Origin: an uncultured Lachnospiraceae bacterium
GTDB lineage: Bacteria; Bacillota; Clostridia; Lachnospirales; Lachnospiraceae
Assembly (NCBI GenBank): GCA_900546495.1
Contig: URDN01000002.1
Span: forward strand, 62,001 to 126,000
Direction: 5' to 3'
DNA: 64,000 nucleotides
The notes below the pieces were generated by a model. It was not told where the DNA came from, did no database searches, and saw only the letters and a list, made by a program, of their open reading frames with translations. Below are positions 32,856 through 41,155 of the stretch, in pieces (position 1 is the stretch's first letter; the number at the start of each line of letters is the position of its first letter). Both the position numbers and the translations under genes were made by a program.

Positions 32856-33494
32856 ATGACACCAAAACAGAAATATTATAAAGTTACCGCAGAAACGATT
32901 CTGAAAAATATTACACGCCGCGGTTACGAAGGTTGCTACTGTGAAACAAGCGAAGAAGCAGTAAAGAAAGCTCTTTCCTATGTAACACCGGGTTCCAGTG
33001 TATCTTTTGGTGGTTCCATGACCATGAACGAATGTGGTCTGATGGATGCACTGCAAAAAAGAGATGATATCACTTTACTGGATCGTTCCAAAGCCTGTTC
33101 TCCGGAGGAAATCAAAGAAATTTATCACAAGGCTCTGTCCTGTGACTACTATTTCATGAGCACAAATGCGATTACCTTAGATGGTCAGTTAGTCAATACA
33201 GACGGTACAGGAAACCGTGTAGCCGCTTTGATCTATGGACCAGAAAACGTAATCATCATCGCCGGCATGAATAAAGTTGCTGCCACACTGGAAGAAGCCG
33301 AATCCAGAGTAAAAAATATCGCTTCCCCGCCAAATGCCATCCGTCTGGATCGCAATACACCATGCGCCCTGACCGGAAGCTGTCATGACTGTTTTTCAGA
33401 AGGATGTATCTGCAGCCATACTGTTATCACAAGAAGAAGCGCTATCAAAGGCCGTATTAAACTGATTCTGGTTGGAGAAGAACTGGGATATTAA
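32856..33494 (+). CDS. LUD-domain protein (LutC-like)
   Basis: 212 residues of the LUD (DUF162) family, as in LutC of lactate utilisation. Seen are VSFGGSMTMNECGLMDAL (near 48), YFMSTNAITLDGQLVNTDGTGNRVAAL (near 90) and a Cys-rich C-terminus (CALTGSCHDCFSEGCICSH near 168), which fits an iron-sulfur or zinc site. No LutA or LutB is nearby, so a lactate role is not supported. The gene is monocistronic, convergent with argS. Confidence 0.82.
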   Translation: MTPKQKYYKVTAETILKNITRRGYEGCYCETSEEAVKKALSYVTPGSSVSFGGSMTMNECGLMDALQKRDDITLLDRSKACSPEEIKEIYHKALSCDYYFMSTNAITLDGQLVNTDGTGNRVAALIYGPENVIIIAGMNKVAATLEEAESRVKNIASPPNAIRLDRNTPCALTGSCHDCFSEGCICSHTVITRRSAIKGRIKLILVGEELGY

Positions 33495-33520
33495 ATTCAG
33501 TATAATTTCCTATAGCAAAT

Positions 33521-33578
33521 AAAAACCCATCCATATCCTTTACCACCTATACATGATAAAGATATGAATGGGTTTTTT
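33521..33578. terminator. Bidirectional terminator between LUD gene and argS
   Basis: AAAAACCCAT-CATATC-TTTA pairs with TAAAGATATG-ATGGGTTTTTT over about 20 bp with two bulges. It serves the two convergent genes. Confidence 0.8.
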
Positions 33579-33663
33579 ACATTATATCGTGATTTCACCA
33601 CTCAATAATTTCGCCGTTCGTCAATCATACCAGTATGTTGACTCTCTTGTGCTCATTAGTATC

Positions 33664-35430
33664 TTACATTTTCTCTGGTGCATCGAACCCAAGAACATCA
33701 ATACATGTCTCAAGGACATCTCTGGTCAGCTCTAACAGACGGATATAACCAGCCTGTACAGCTACATCTTCTTCTACCATAATCTTTGTCTCATGATAGA
33801 AATGATTCAGAGCGTTTGCCAGTCCGTAAATATATGCACAGATCTTGTGCGGAGCAAGCTCCTCTGCTGCATTTGTCATTACTTCGTTGAAACGTGCCAG
33901 CTCCAGCATCAAATTCTTCTCACTTGCAGAATGTGCTGCCTGAATGGTATAATCTGATGCTGATTTTCCGCTCTCCGCGTACTTTTTCAAAATAGATTTG
34001 ATACGCACGATGGTATACAGGATATATGGACCTGTATTTCCCTCAAAGGAGATAAAGCGGTCAATATCAAAGATATAATCTTTGGAAGCCTGATTGGACA
34101 GATCTCCGTATTTGATAGCAGATAATGCAACCTGTTTTGCTGTCTTTTCTGCTTCTTCTTTTTCCATGGTATTATTCTCGGCAATTTTCTGATACATCTC
34201 GTTCTGGATGTCTCCAACCAGTTTCTCCAGACGCATAACGCCTCCCTCACGGGTCTTGAACGGTTTGCCATCTTTGCCATTCATCGTACCAAAACCGATG
34301 AATTTCAGTTCTGTGTTATCATCTACCAGACCTGTCTTCTTCGCACAGCGGAATACCTGTACAAAATGAAGCTCCTGACGTTTGTCTGCCAGATATACCA
34401 TCTGATCCGGATGGTAATCTTTCATACGCCATACGATGGTTGCAAGGTCTGTGGTTGTATACAGGGATGCTCCATCGGATTTCAGAATCATACATGGCGG
34501 AATTTCTTTTGCATCGGTCTCCTCGCTGACATCAACAACCAACGCGCCCTCACTCATATAAGCAAATCCGTCTTTCTTCATCTGCTCAGCCATCGGTGCG
34601 ATGTATGAATCCGCATCAGACTCGCCTTTCCAAAGATCAAATGAAACATTTAAACTGTCATAGTTTTTCTTCAGATCCGCGATAGATACGGACAGAATGT
34701 GTTTCCACAGTGCGATATAGCCTCTTCTGCCTTTCTGAAGTTCAAAAGTAGCCTGCATTGCTGCTTCCTTGTAAGCTGCATCTTCTTTAGATTTTCCACT
34801 TGCAGTCGGATAAATCTCCTCCAATTCAGAAATGGTAAATGGTGCTTCTTCCGGATATTCTCCTTCATATGCCGCGTCAAAATAAACCAGCTCCGGTTTA
34901 CGCTCATGAAGCTCTGTGATGATAAGTCCCATCTGAAGTCCCCAGTCGCCAAGATGAACGTCACCGATGACATTGTGACCGATATAGCGGCTCATACGTT
35001 TTACGCTTTCGCCGATAACTGCGGAACGAAGATGTCCGACATGCAGCGGTTTTGCCACGTTTGCTCCGCCGTAATCTACAATAATGGTCTTCGGCTCTGC
35101 AGCCTTTTCGCAACCATAGCGCTCATCTGCCTGCATTTCACGCAGATACTCTGCCAGATATTCCTCAGATAATTTCAGGTTCAGAAATCCCGGTTTTACA
35201 GACTCTACAGATGCAAACATCTCCACATCCTGCAGACGTGCTGCCACGTCATCTGCGATCATAAACGGTGCCTTTTTATACTGTTTTGCAGCAGCCATGG
35301 CTCCGTTACACTGAAACTCACACAGATCTGGTCTGTTTGACAATGTAACTTTACCGAATTTTTCTTCATATCCGGCTTCCACAAAAGCATTTGTTACCTC
35401 AGCGGTAATATTATCCAATAATTTTTTCAT
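33664..35430 (-). CDS. argS: Arginyl-tRNA synthetase
   Basis: 588 residues of class I. HVGHLRS (near 135, HIGH motif) and the downstream FKTREGGVMRLEKLV, N-terminal Arg-tRNA-specific domain, and the C-terminal DALR anticodon-binding domain (end at FDAPEKM). Length is normal. Charges tRNA-Arg. It has a clear sigma-A promoter and no T-box. It shares its upstream space with sigG on the other strand. Confidence 0.96.
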   Translation of the reverse strand: MKKLLDNITAEVTNAFVEAGYEEKFGKVTLSNRPDLCEFQCNGAMAAAKQYKKAPFMIADDVAARLQDVEMFASVESVKPGFLNLKLSEEYLAEYLREMQADERYGCEKAAEPKTIIVDYGGANVAKPLHVGHLRSAVIGESVKRMSRYIGHNVIGDVHLGDWGLQMGLIITELHERKPELVYFDAAYEGEYPEEAPFTISELEEIYPTASGKSKEDAAYKEAAMQATFELQKGRRGYIALWKHILSVSIADLKKNYDSLNVSFDLWKGESDADSYIAPMAEQMKKDGFAYMSEGALVVDVSEETDAKEIPPCMILKSDGASLYTTTDLATIVWRMKDYHPDQMVYLADKRQELHFVQVFRCAKKTGLVDDNTELKFIGFGTMNGKDGKPFKTREGGVMRLEKLVGDIQNEMYQKIAENNTMEKEEAEKTAKQVALSAIKYGDLSNQASKDYIFDIDRFISFEGNTGPYILYTIVRIKSILKKYAESGKSASDYTIQAAHSASEKNLMLELARFNEVMTNAAEELAPHKICAYIYGLANALNHFYHETKIMVEEDVAVQAGYIRLLELTRDVLETCIDVLGFDAPEKM

Positions 35431-35473
35431 GTGTACCTCCCGGTTTCAATCTTTCTAATTGACAATTGTTTTT

Positions 35474-35502
35474 ATTTTAACATCATTTTTAATGTTGTGC
35501 AA
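35474..35502 (-). promoter_or_regulatory. Predicted sigma-A promoter of argS
   Basis: On the minus strand, TTGCAC (35502-35497), 17 bp and TAAAAT (35479-35474), about 45 bp before the start codon. Confidence 0.6.
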
Positions 35503-35703
35503 CGACCTGAACCACATTTTTGAACTTGAAACATATTTCTGGTTACACAGTTCACACACGATATTCGTAACCCACAGCTGCAGACCACTTTTATACTCAT
35601 CCATATTCTTCCCCAGACACATCTGTATTCTTTTTCCCAATTTTACCATTCTTTGTTTTTCCATCTTCGGAATAATTTTTCTGTTTTGGTGCAAGATGTT
35701 AAT

Positions 35704-35861
35704 ACATCAGATGTGAGATACCTCCCATCTGATACAGCCTCCGGCACGATTGCAGAGATACGCAGAAGAATTATGTCATGCTTTGCATAACACGCATCTC
35801 GCAGTAAGAATGCCGAAGGCATTCTTAAATTTACATCAAACGATTCCGGAGGTAACCATAC
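35704..35861 (+). promoter_or_regulatory. Structured sigG leader with a possible anti-RBS
   Basis: Several stems precede sigG: CATCAGATG / CATCTGATA (35705-35733), a GAGATACG / CGCATCTC stem (35755-35801), and AAGAATGCC / GGCATTCTT. CCTCCGG (35738-35744) is exactly complementary to CCGGAGG (35846-35852), the ribosome binding site of sigG. Pairing would mask translation start. Confidence 0.5.
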
Positions 35862-36644
35862 ATGTCAGCATACAAAGTCGAAATCTGTGGCGTCAACACA
35901 TCCACGCTCCCTGTTTTGAATGAAGATCAGAAAAAAGAGTTGTTCACTCGCATCCGTCAAGGCGACCGACAGGCCCGGGAAGAATACATTCGTGGCAATC
36001 TCCGCCTCGTCTTAAGTGTGATCCGTCGTTTTTCCGCATCCAATGAAAATGTGGATGATCTGTTTCAAATTGGATGCATCGGACTGATCAAATCCATTGA
36101 CAACTTTGATCCCACTATGGAAGTAAAATTTTCCACTTACGCGGTCCCCATGATTATTGGCGAAATCCGCCGCTATCTCAGAGACAACAACAGTCTGCGT
36201 GTCAGCCGTTCCCTGCGCGACACCGCCTACAAAGCCATTCATGCCAGAGAGCTTATGACCAGAAAAAGCAACCGCGAACCCTCGCTGGATGAGATATCCA
36301 GAGAAATTGACATTCCAAAAGAGGACATCACCTATGCACTGGATGCCATCCAGACGCCGGTCAGCCTTTATGATCCCGTTTATACCGACGGCGGTGAACC
36401 ACTCTATGTCATGGATCAGATCAGCGACAGGAAAAACAAAGAAGATCGCTGGGTGGAAAATCTCTCACTCAGCGATGCGATGAAACGTTTGAATAAACGT
36501 GAAAAACATATTATAGATCTGCGCTTTTTTGAGGGTAAAACCCAGATGGAGGTTGCCGAAGAAATTCACATCTCTCAGGCGCAGGTCAGCAGGCTCGAAA
36601 AGTCCGCGCTAAAAACCATGCGAAATTATTTGATGACTAATTAA
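35862..36644 (+). CDS. sigG: RNA polymerase sporulation sigma factor SigG
   Basis: 260 residues of the sigma-70 family. The N-terminus MSAYKVEICGVNTSTLPVL is the conserved SigG start. Region 2 (NLRLVLSVIRRFSASNENVDDLFQIGCIGL near 46-75), region 3, and region 4 (MEVAEEIHISQAQVSRLEKSALKTM near 230) are complete. SigG drives late genes in the forespore. In Bacillus it follows spoIIGA-sigE; here it is close by but on the opposite strand, with sortase and L,D-transpeptidase genes between. CCGGAGG sits 9 nt before the ATG. Confidence 0.95.
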   Translation: MSAYKVEICGVNTSTLPVLNEDQKKELFTRIRQGDRQAREEYIRGNLRLVLSVIRRFSASNENVDDLFQIGCIGLIKSIDNFDPTMEVKFSTYAVPMIIGEIRRYLRDNNSLRVSRSLRDTAYKAIHARELMTRKSNREPSLDEISREIDIPKEDITYALDAIQTPVSLYDPVYTDGGEPLYVMDQISDRKNKEDRWVENLSLSDAMKRLNKREKHIIDLRFFEGKTQMEVAEEIHISQAQVSRLEKSALKTMRNYLMTN

Positions 36645-36660
36645 CTCTTTCTTTTTAAAG

Positions 36661-36850
36661 CGAAATCAGAGCCTCCTTCTGTGTCAGCTAGCCGTGCGTT
36701 ACCTTCGTTTTGCTTCGGTTTCATCGCGCTCATTCCCACGCTCCTACAAAAGCTGGTCGGTTCCCATTCGCGCAAAACTTGCAAAACTCAGTCTCTTACT
36801 CAATCGCTCGCCACAGAAGGAGGCTCTGATTTCGCCATTTACACATTGAA
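36661..36850 (+). repeat. Structured ~175-nt element, copy A
   Basis: A perfect 23-bp terminal stem (36661-36683 with 36812-36834) encloses conserved segments such as CGTTACCTTCGTTTTGCTTC and AAAAGCTGGTCG. It is followed by the tail CATTTACACA. Copy B at 60532-60724 shares the interior, while its stem differs at four positions that are all compensated. Both copies lie between convergent genes. Confidence 0.75.
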
Positions 36851-36874
36851 ATATATCTATTTCATCTTGCATCC

Positions 36875-36920
36875 CCCTTACCCACCGCTTAGTGCTCTAC
36901 GCACTTGAAGCGGGGGAATG
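36875..36920. repeat. Strong hairpin, possible IS200/IS605-type end
   Basis: CCACCGCTTAGTGC and GCACTTGAAGCGGGGG form an imperfect stem with a 5-nt loop (36881-36916). Such GC-rich subterminal hairpins occur at ends of IS200/IS605 elements. No transposase or TnpB remnant was found nearby, so the origin is uncertain. Confidence 0.3.
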
Positions 36921-36975
36921 CTTATTCTGCGTTCAAAAAGTCAAATCGTAAATTTTAAGCCCCCTAAAGGAACTA

Positions 36976-37770
36976 TTAATGCGTCTTCACATCGACCAAT
37001 ACGCCATGAACCACGAAACGTTTGGTCTCCCCTGCCTTACTACAGGTGGACAGCGTCACCACTTTATCATCCTTGGTCGGATGAATCCCCGTATCTTTCA
37101 TAGATGAAGCAACCATCTTGTCGATCATTGCCTGCCAGCTGTCATCTGCGCCATACCCCACGGTATAGATATCACTGTCCTCATCTACATCATAGTAGGA
37201 AAAAATCTGATACCGGTATACCTTATCCGCGGTATAAACATTGAAAAACTGATTCTTTTCATAAAATCCTTCATCGTTTTTATACCGCTTGAGATCACCG
37301 AACATCGTCGTATTTCTCATATTGTGTCCGTAAATAATGGAATGATAATCGGTAAAATCCGGATTATTCAGTCCCTCCAGGAAAATACAGCCCGCAATAT
37401 GATAGTTTCCGTAAATATCACTTCTCAGATATTTGGAATCGTCCCCGGAATACAATACCGGATAGCTGATATGTACATCATCAAAATTGTCAAACCGTAA
37501 CCATGCCATAATATCCGGATTTTCTTTTTTCAGCGCATCAAACTGAATTCTCGTATCATCATTCCAGTCGTCCTCCGCCACGGAGCTTCCATCCGGATTG
37601 ACCACATAGGTTTCTTCCAGTTTTTCAAATGTCTGCTCTGATTCCTGATAGTCTTTGTAAATCTGAGCGATTTTGAAAAGTGCAAATGCCATTACTGCCA
37701 ATGCAGTCACAATAATCACCAGTGTCAGTTTTCCACCCTTCTTTTTCTTCGGATTTTCTGTCTTTTTCAT
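36976..37770 (-). CDS. srtB: Class B sortase
   Basis: 264 residues. One N-terminal membrane anchor (about 15-35) then the sortase barrel with catalytic His in SIIYGHNMRNTTMFGDLK (near 145), catalytic Cys in VVTLSTCSKAGETKRFVVHG (near 243) and the conserved Arg two turns later. Sortase B cysteine transpeptidases attach proteins to peptidoglycan; in spore formers some act during sporulation. No sortase substrate gene was seen in this window. It lies 125 bp after the L,D-transpeptidase gene. Confidence 0.9.
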   Translation of the reverse strand: MKKTENPKKKKGGKLTLVIIVTALAVMAFALFKIAQIYKDYQESEQTFEKLEETYVVNPDGSSVAEDDWNDDTRIQFDALKKENPDIMAWLRFDNFDDVHISYPVLYSGDDSKYLRSDIYGNYHIAGCIFLEGLNNPDFTDYHSIIYGHNMRNTTMFGDLKRYKNDEGFYEKNQFFNVYTADKVYRYQIFSYYDVDEDSDIYTVGYGADDSWQAMIDKMVASSMKDTGIHPTKDDKVVTLSTCSKAGETKRFVVHGVLVDVKTH

Positions 37771-37895
37771 ACGTTCTCCTTACATTTCAAAACCGCTGTT
37801 TCTCATATCCTCATATACCAGCGACTGAAGGCTATATCAGATAGAAGTCCCCCCCTTCCACTGATATAAACTTTGTTCCTCACATCTGATGGAAA

Positions 37896-39389
37896 TTAAT
37901 AAACTACAACCGGATAACCAATTTTGACATTCTCATAAATGGTTTTCATGGCACTGTACGGTGTATTGACACAGCCATGGGAACCACGTGTCTTATAAAT
38001 ACTTCCACCAAACTCACTTCTCCATGAAGCATCATGGATTCCGACATCTCCATTAAACGGGAGCCAGAACGATACTTCAGAATTATAATCCTGACCCTTC
38101 AGAGTATAGTTTGTCATACGCGCATCAATTGCCCATACGCCACCGGACGGTGTGCTGTGTCCGGCTGATACGTTTCCAGTTACAACCGGTGTGGATACAA
38201 TACATTCCCCGTCTTTGTACAGCCACATGGTCTGTGCCGCAGTGCTTACCTCAATATAAGTACTGCCAAGGTCATTCGTATCACGGCAGACACCACTATA
38301 CAGATATACAGGCTCTACCGTCTCTTTTGCCCCCTGCAAAACCAGTTCCTTTAACTGCGCAACCGTTTTCTTTTTATTGATACACCAGCCGTAATCACCG
38401 CCTTTCAGTGTGATTGTCTGACCATCATGTGTTTTGAACTGTCTGCTCAAACCAAACGTATCATATTTTAATCCAAGCTGATGTACATATTCCGTAATTT
38501 TATCCTCATCCAAATCAAAGGTATAATCATCACCAAATGTAATCCAGTCTGCGATTACGGAGCTATCCACCACTTCTGTCCGATCGCCAAAATCATAGGT
38601 AATCTCTGCGACAAGCATTTTGTTTGCATCCTCGCATTCCTGTTTTAATTTTTCATCATCCTTGTATACACCAGGTTTTACATAACAATCCTGATCATCC
38701 AAAGAAACTTCGGATGCACCTTCATTGACTGCATCCTCAAGTACCTGCTCTGTTTTGTTGACATCCAGCTGATTTCCGTGTGTCTCATCCACGATTCGAA
38801 ATTCGCCATCACTATATTCCAGATGAGCATCCGTCGGTGTTGTCATGTTCTCATCCTGCATGCAGGAAAGATTCCGGATCTCATCATCCAGCTTCTGTTC
38901 ATCTACAGAAATATCCAGATCAATTTCTTTCTCTGAAGTCGCTGCCATCAAAAACCACAAAAATGGCTTTTCATTTTCAAACAGCTCATCCAGTTCCTTT
39001 TTGTCATCATATTTCAGTCCGATATCCGATGCATTGATGGTTTCCTCCCCATCTCTGGTGGATACCGTAAGTGTGTAGGCATTCATTTTTTCTTCGATTT
39101 TTTTCTTGACAGATGCCACACTTTCATTGCGCAGAGCAATTCCAAACGCTGTTCCCTTTGAATAAAAATGTTTGCTGTAGTATACGGTTCCTGCAATGTA
39201 GATTACAATTGCAGCCGCAATAATCAGATATAAAATTCTACGGAAACGTTTCTGACTTGTTCTCTGTCTTTTTAATTCCTGTCTTAATTTTGTCTTTTGC
39301 ACGATTCTTACTTCCTTTGTATCTAATTTCAATTTGCACTGTCTTTTTGGCTTAATCATCTCATATTGTAACTCATTTTTATTTTTCAT
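37896..39389 (-). CDS. L,D-transpeptidase (YkuD) with N-terminal PG_binding_4-type domains
   Basis: About 497 residues. A basic cytoplasmic N-terminus, one membrane helix (about 52-72), a region like the YoaR/PG_binding_4 domain (YSKHFYSKGTAFGIAL onward, two repeats up to about 330) and a C-terminal YkuD domain with the catalytic SHGCVNTP (His and Cys near 471-473). It makes or edits 3-3 peptidoglycan cross-links, or attaches proteins. The start is uncertain: ATG 39389 is near a GGAAAGG, an upstream in-frame TTG is also possible. Confidence 0.88.
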   Translation of the reverse strand: MKNKNELQYEMIKPKRQCKLKLDTKEVRIVQKTKLRQELKRQRTSQKRFRRILYLIIAAAIVIYIAGTVYYSKHFYSKGTAFGIALRNESVASVKKKIEEKMNAYTLTVSTRDGEETINASDIGLKYDDKKELDELFENEKPFLWFLMAATSEKEIDLDISVDEQKLDDEIRNLSCMQDENMTTPTDAHLEYSDGEFRIVDETHGNQLDVNKTEQVLEDAVNEGASEVSLDDQDCYVKPGVYKDDEKLKQECEDANKMLVAEITYDFGDRTEVVDSSVIADWITFGDDYTFDLDEDKITEYVHQLGLKYDTFGLSRQFKTHDGQTITLKGGDYGWCINKKKTVAQLKELVLQGAKETVEPVYLYSGVCRDTNDLGSTYIEVSTAAQTMWLYKDGECIVSTPVVTGNVSAGHSTPSGGVWAIDARMTNYTLKGQDYNSEVSFWLPFNGDVGIHDASWRSEFGGSIYKTRGSHGCVNTPYSAMKTIYENVKIGYPVVVY

Positions 39390-39450
39390 CAACCTTTCCG
39401 GCGAAACTTAATAAAATTGTAACCTTTTCTTCTTATTTGTTCCCAACGAA

Positions 39451-40191
39451 TTATTCATAGCGGGTAATTTCCTTTTTCAGACGCTTCATGATCTTTTTTT
39501 CCAGACGCGAAATATAGGACTGGGAAATATTCATCTGATCTGCCACTTCTTTTTGTGTATACTCTCTGCCCCCGGGTGTCAGACCATAACGCAGCTCAAT
39601 GATATTTCTTTCTCTTGGAGAGAGCTTGTCAATGGCGCGCTTCAGAAGCTTTTTCTCCACCTCTACCTCCATATCTTTGTAAATAATGTCGTCCTCTGTT
39701 CCAAGAATATCGGAAAGTAACAGCTCGTTGCCATCCCAGTCAACGTTTAACGGTTCATCAAAGGAGATTTCCATCTTCATTTTACTCGTCCGCCGAAGAT
39801 ACATAAGAATCTCATTTTCGATGCATCGGGAAGCATATGTGGCAAGTTTGATATTTTTCCCCGGATTATACGTATTGATGGACTTGATCAGACCGATCGT
39901 ACCGATGGAGATCAGATCCTCCACCCCAATTCCGGTATTGTCAAATTTCTTTGCTATGTATACAACCAGACGCAGATTATGTTCGATCAGCCGTTTTCTG
40001 GCTTCCTCACCACCTTCTTCCGTTCCAAGCAGCATGATGCACTCATTTTCGGCCTCCCGTTCTAACGGTGCCGGAAGCACATCCGTGCCACCAATATAAT
40101 GAATGTCATTTGACTGCAAAAACAGCAGATTATGCACAGTTGGTATTAATTTCAGTTGGAATTTTCCAGGTACGGAAACTTTTAAATACAT
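39451..40191 (-). CDS. sigE: RNA polymerase sporulation sigma factor SigE (pro-form)
   Basis: 246 residues of the sigma-70 family with the N-terminal pro-sequence (about 1-28, MYLKVSVPGKFQLKLIPTV) that the SpoIIGA protease removes. Region 2 (HNLRLVVYIAKKFDNTGIGVEDLISIGTIGLIKSI near 68) and region 4 (YTQKEVADQMNISQSYISRLEKKIMKRLKKE near 212) are complete. SigE directs early mother-cell genes such as spoIIIA and spoIVA, both present here. GGAAAGGA precedes the ATG. It is 102 bp downstream of spoIIGA. Confidence 0.96.
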   Translation of the reverse strand: MYLKVSVPGKFQLKLIPTVHNLLFLQSNDIHYIGGTDVLPAPLEREAENECIMLLGTEEGGEEARKRLIEHNLRLVVYIAKKFDNTGIGVEDLISIGTIGLIKSINTYNPGKNIKLATYASRCIENEILMYLRRTSKMKMEISFDEPLNVDWDGNELLLSDILGTEDDIIYKDMEVEVEKKLLKRAIDKLSPRERNIIELRYGLTPGGREYTQKEVADQMNISQSYISRLEKKIMKRLKKEITRYE

Positions 40192-40293
40192 ACTTATAGA
40201 TCCTTTCCATGCTTTTTTCTTTTTCTCCTCTTCTCTTACTTCCAGACTGCCCTCTGCACTCCGGTCAAAAACTATACCCGATAGGCATCCTCC

Positions 40294-41064
40294 TCATCTG
40301 ATATAGCTTGCATGTAAAAGCATTTGTACCTTCGGATTCTGCATAATCTCCCCGGTATGCAGACCAATCTCCGGCTCCTTTATCTCCGTTACCGTACCTT
40401 TTTGATAAATCTTCATTTTATCCAACATCACAATTTTCAGTTTTTCTTTTTCTGTACCGATCGTATGGCAGGAAATCTCTTTTTGTATTGTTCTGTCAGT
40501 GGCAAATTGTTCGAATACTTCCTGCTGCAAAATGCAGACTGGTTTCCCTGTCAGTGAATCTCGCAGCAGATTCCCGGTATCGCAATAGGCATCTACCATA
40601 ACATGTTCTGTCCCTGCCCATAACTCCACCCGGCAGATCCGCTGAGTGACACGCCATCGGATCTGATAGATACAAAACAAAAGTGCCGCTGCCATCCCGG
40701 ACAGCAGGATATCCAATGTGCTATTTCCAAGTAACATCCCCACACTGTTTTGTATTCCACCCATCACAAACAAAATCAGATAAATGGTCAAAAGGGTTCG
40801 CAAAAACCGCCTTTTGCCTTTTGCTCCAAATACGCAAAATGCCATCAACGGATGAATGACCGTATGTAAAACAATACTGTAGATCAGATATTTTTTCAGC
40901 AGTATCAGCAGCACTGTGGAGCCGGTTACCCCTGCCGCACAGACTGCCAGACAACGACCCAGTCGAAGCCTGTCATTGAGCAAAAGTGCAGCAGCAAACA
41001 TAGCACTCATATCCATCAGCAGGTTTGTCAAAAGAAAAACATCTGCATACCATTCATACTCCAC
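40294..41064 (-). CDS. spoIIGA: Sigma-E processing aspartic protease SpoIIGA
   Basis: 256 residues. Five N-terminal membrane segments (about 8-150) and a C-terminal aspartic protease domain with the single-copy motif VDAYCDTGNLLRDSLTGKP (Asp near 172). It is activated by the forespore signal SpoIIR and cleaves pro-SigE. GTG start at 41064, 4-6 nt after GGGAGGTG. The C-terminus is slightly short relative to Bacillus (309) but keeps the catalytic motif. It forms the spoIIG operon with sigE, downstream of ftsZ. Confidence 0.92.
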   Translation of the reverse strand: MEYEWYADVFLLTNLLMDMSAMFAAALLLNDRLRLGRCLAVCAAGVTGSTVLLILLKKYLIYSIVLHTVIHPLMAFCVFGAKGKRRFLRTLLTIYLILFVMGGIQNSVGMLLGNSTLDILLSGMAAALLFCIYQIRWRVTQRICRVELWAGTEHVMVDAYCDTGNLLRDSLTGKPVCILQQEVFEQFATDRTIQKEISCHTIGTEKEKLKIVMLDKMKIYQKGTVTEIKEPEIGLHTGEIMQNPKVQMLLHASYIR

Positions 41065-41081
41065 TTGTCACCTCCCTGAAC

Positions 41082-41115
41082 AGTATACAAAAAACTCCGC
41101 GATTTTTTTGTCGAA
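41082..41115 (-). promoter_or_regulatory. Candidate Spo0A-controlled spoIIG promoter
   Basis: A -10 TATACT (41087-41082, minus strand) is preceded 21 bp upstream by TTCGACA, the reverse complement of the 0A box TGTCGAA (41109-41115). No normal -35 lies 17 bp upstream. This mirrors the long-spaced, Spo0A-activated spoIIG promoter of Bacillus. Confidence 0.5.
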
Positions 41116-41126
41116 ACCGCGGAGTT
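41093..41126 (-). terminator. ftsZ terminator
   Basis: AACTCCGCG / CGCGGAGTT with a 16-nt loop, then a T-run on the minus strand, 30 bp after the ftsZ stop. Its loop holds the 0A-like box noted for spoIIG. Confidence 0.8.
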
Positions 41127-41155
41127 TACTGCCATAATATTCTGTTTCTGAATGA

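Noticed and set aside
32856..33494. Lactate utilisation operon lutABC
   Set aside because: Only a single LUD protein is present; no lutA or lutB neighbour.
35455..35694. 79-codon minus-strand reading frame upstream of argS
   Set aside because: It covers the argS promoter (TTGCAC-N17-TAAAAT), has no ribosome binding site at any ATG and no recognisable fold.
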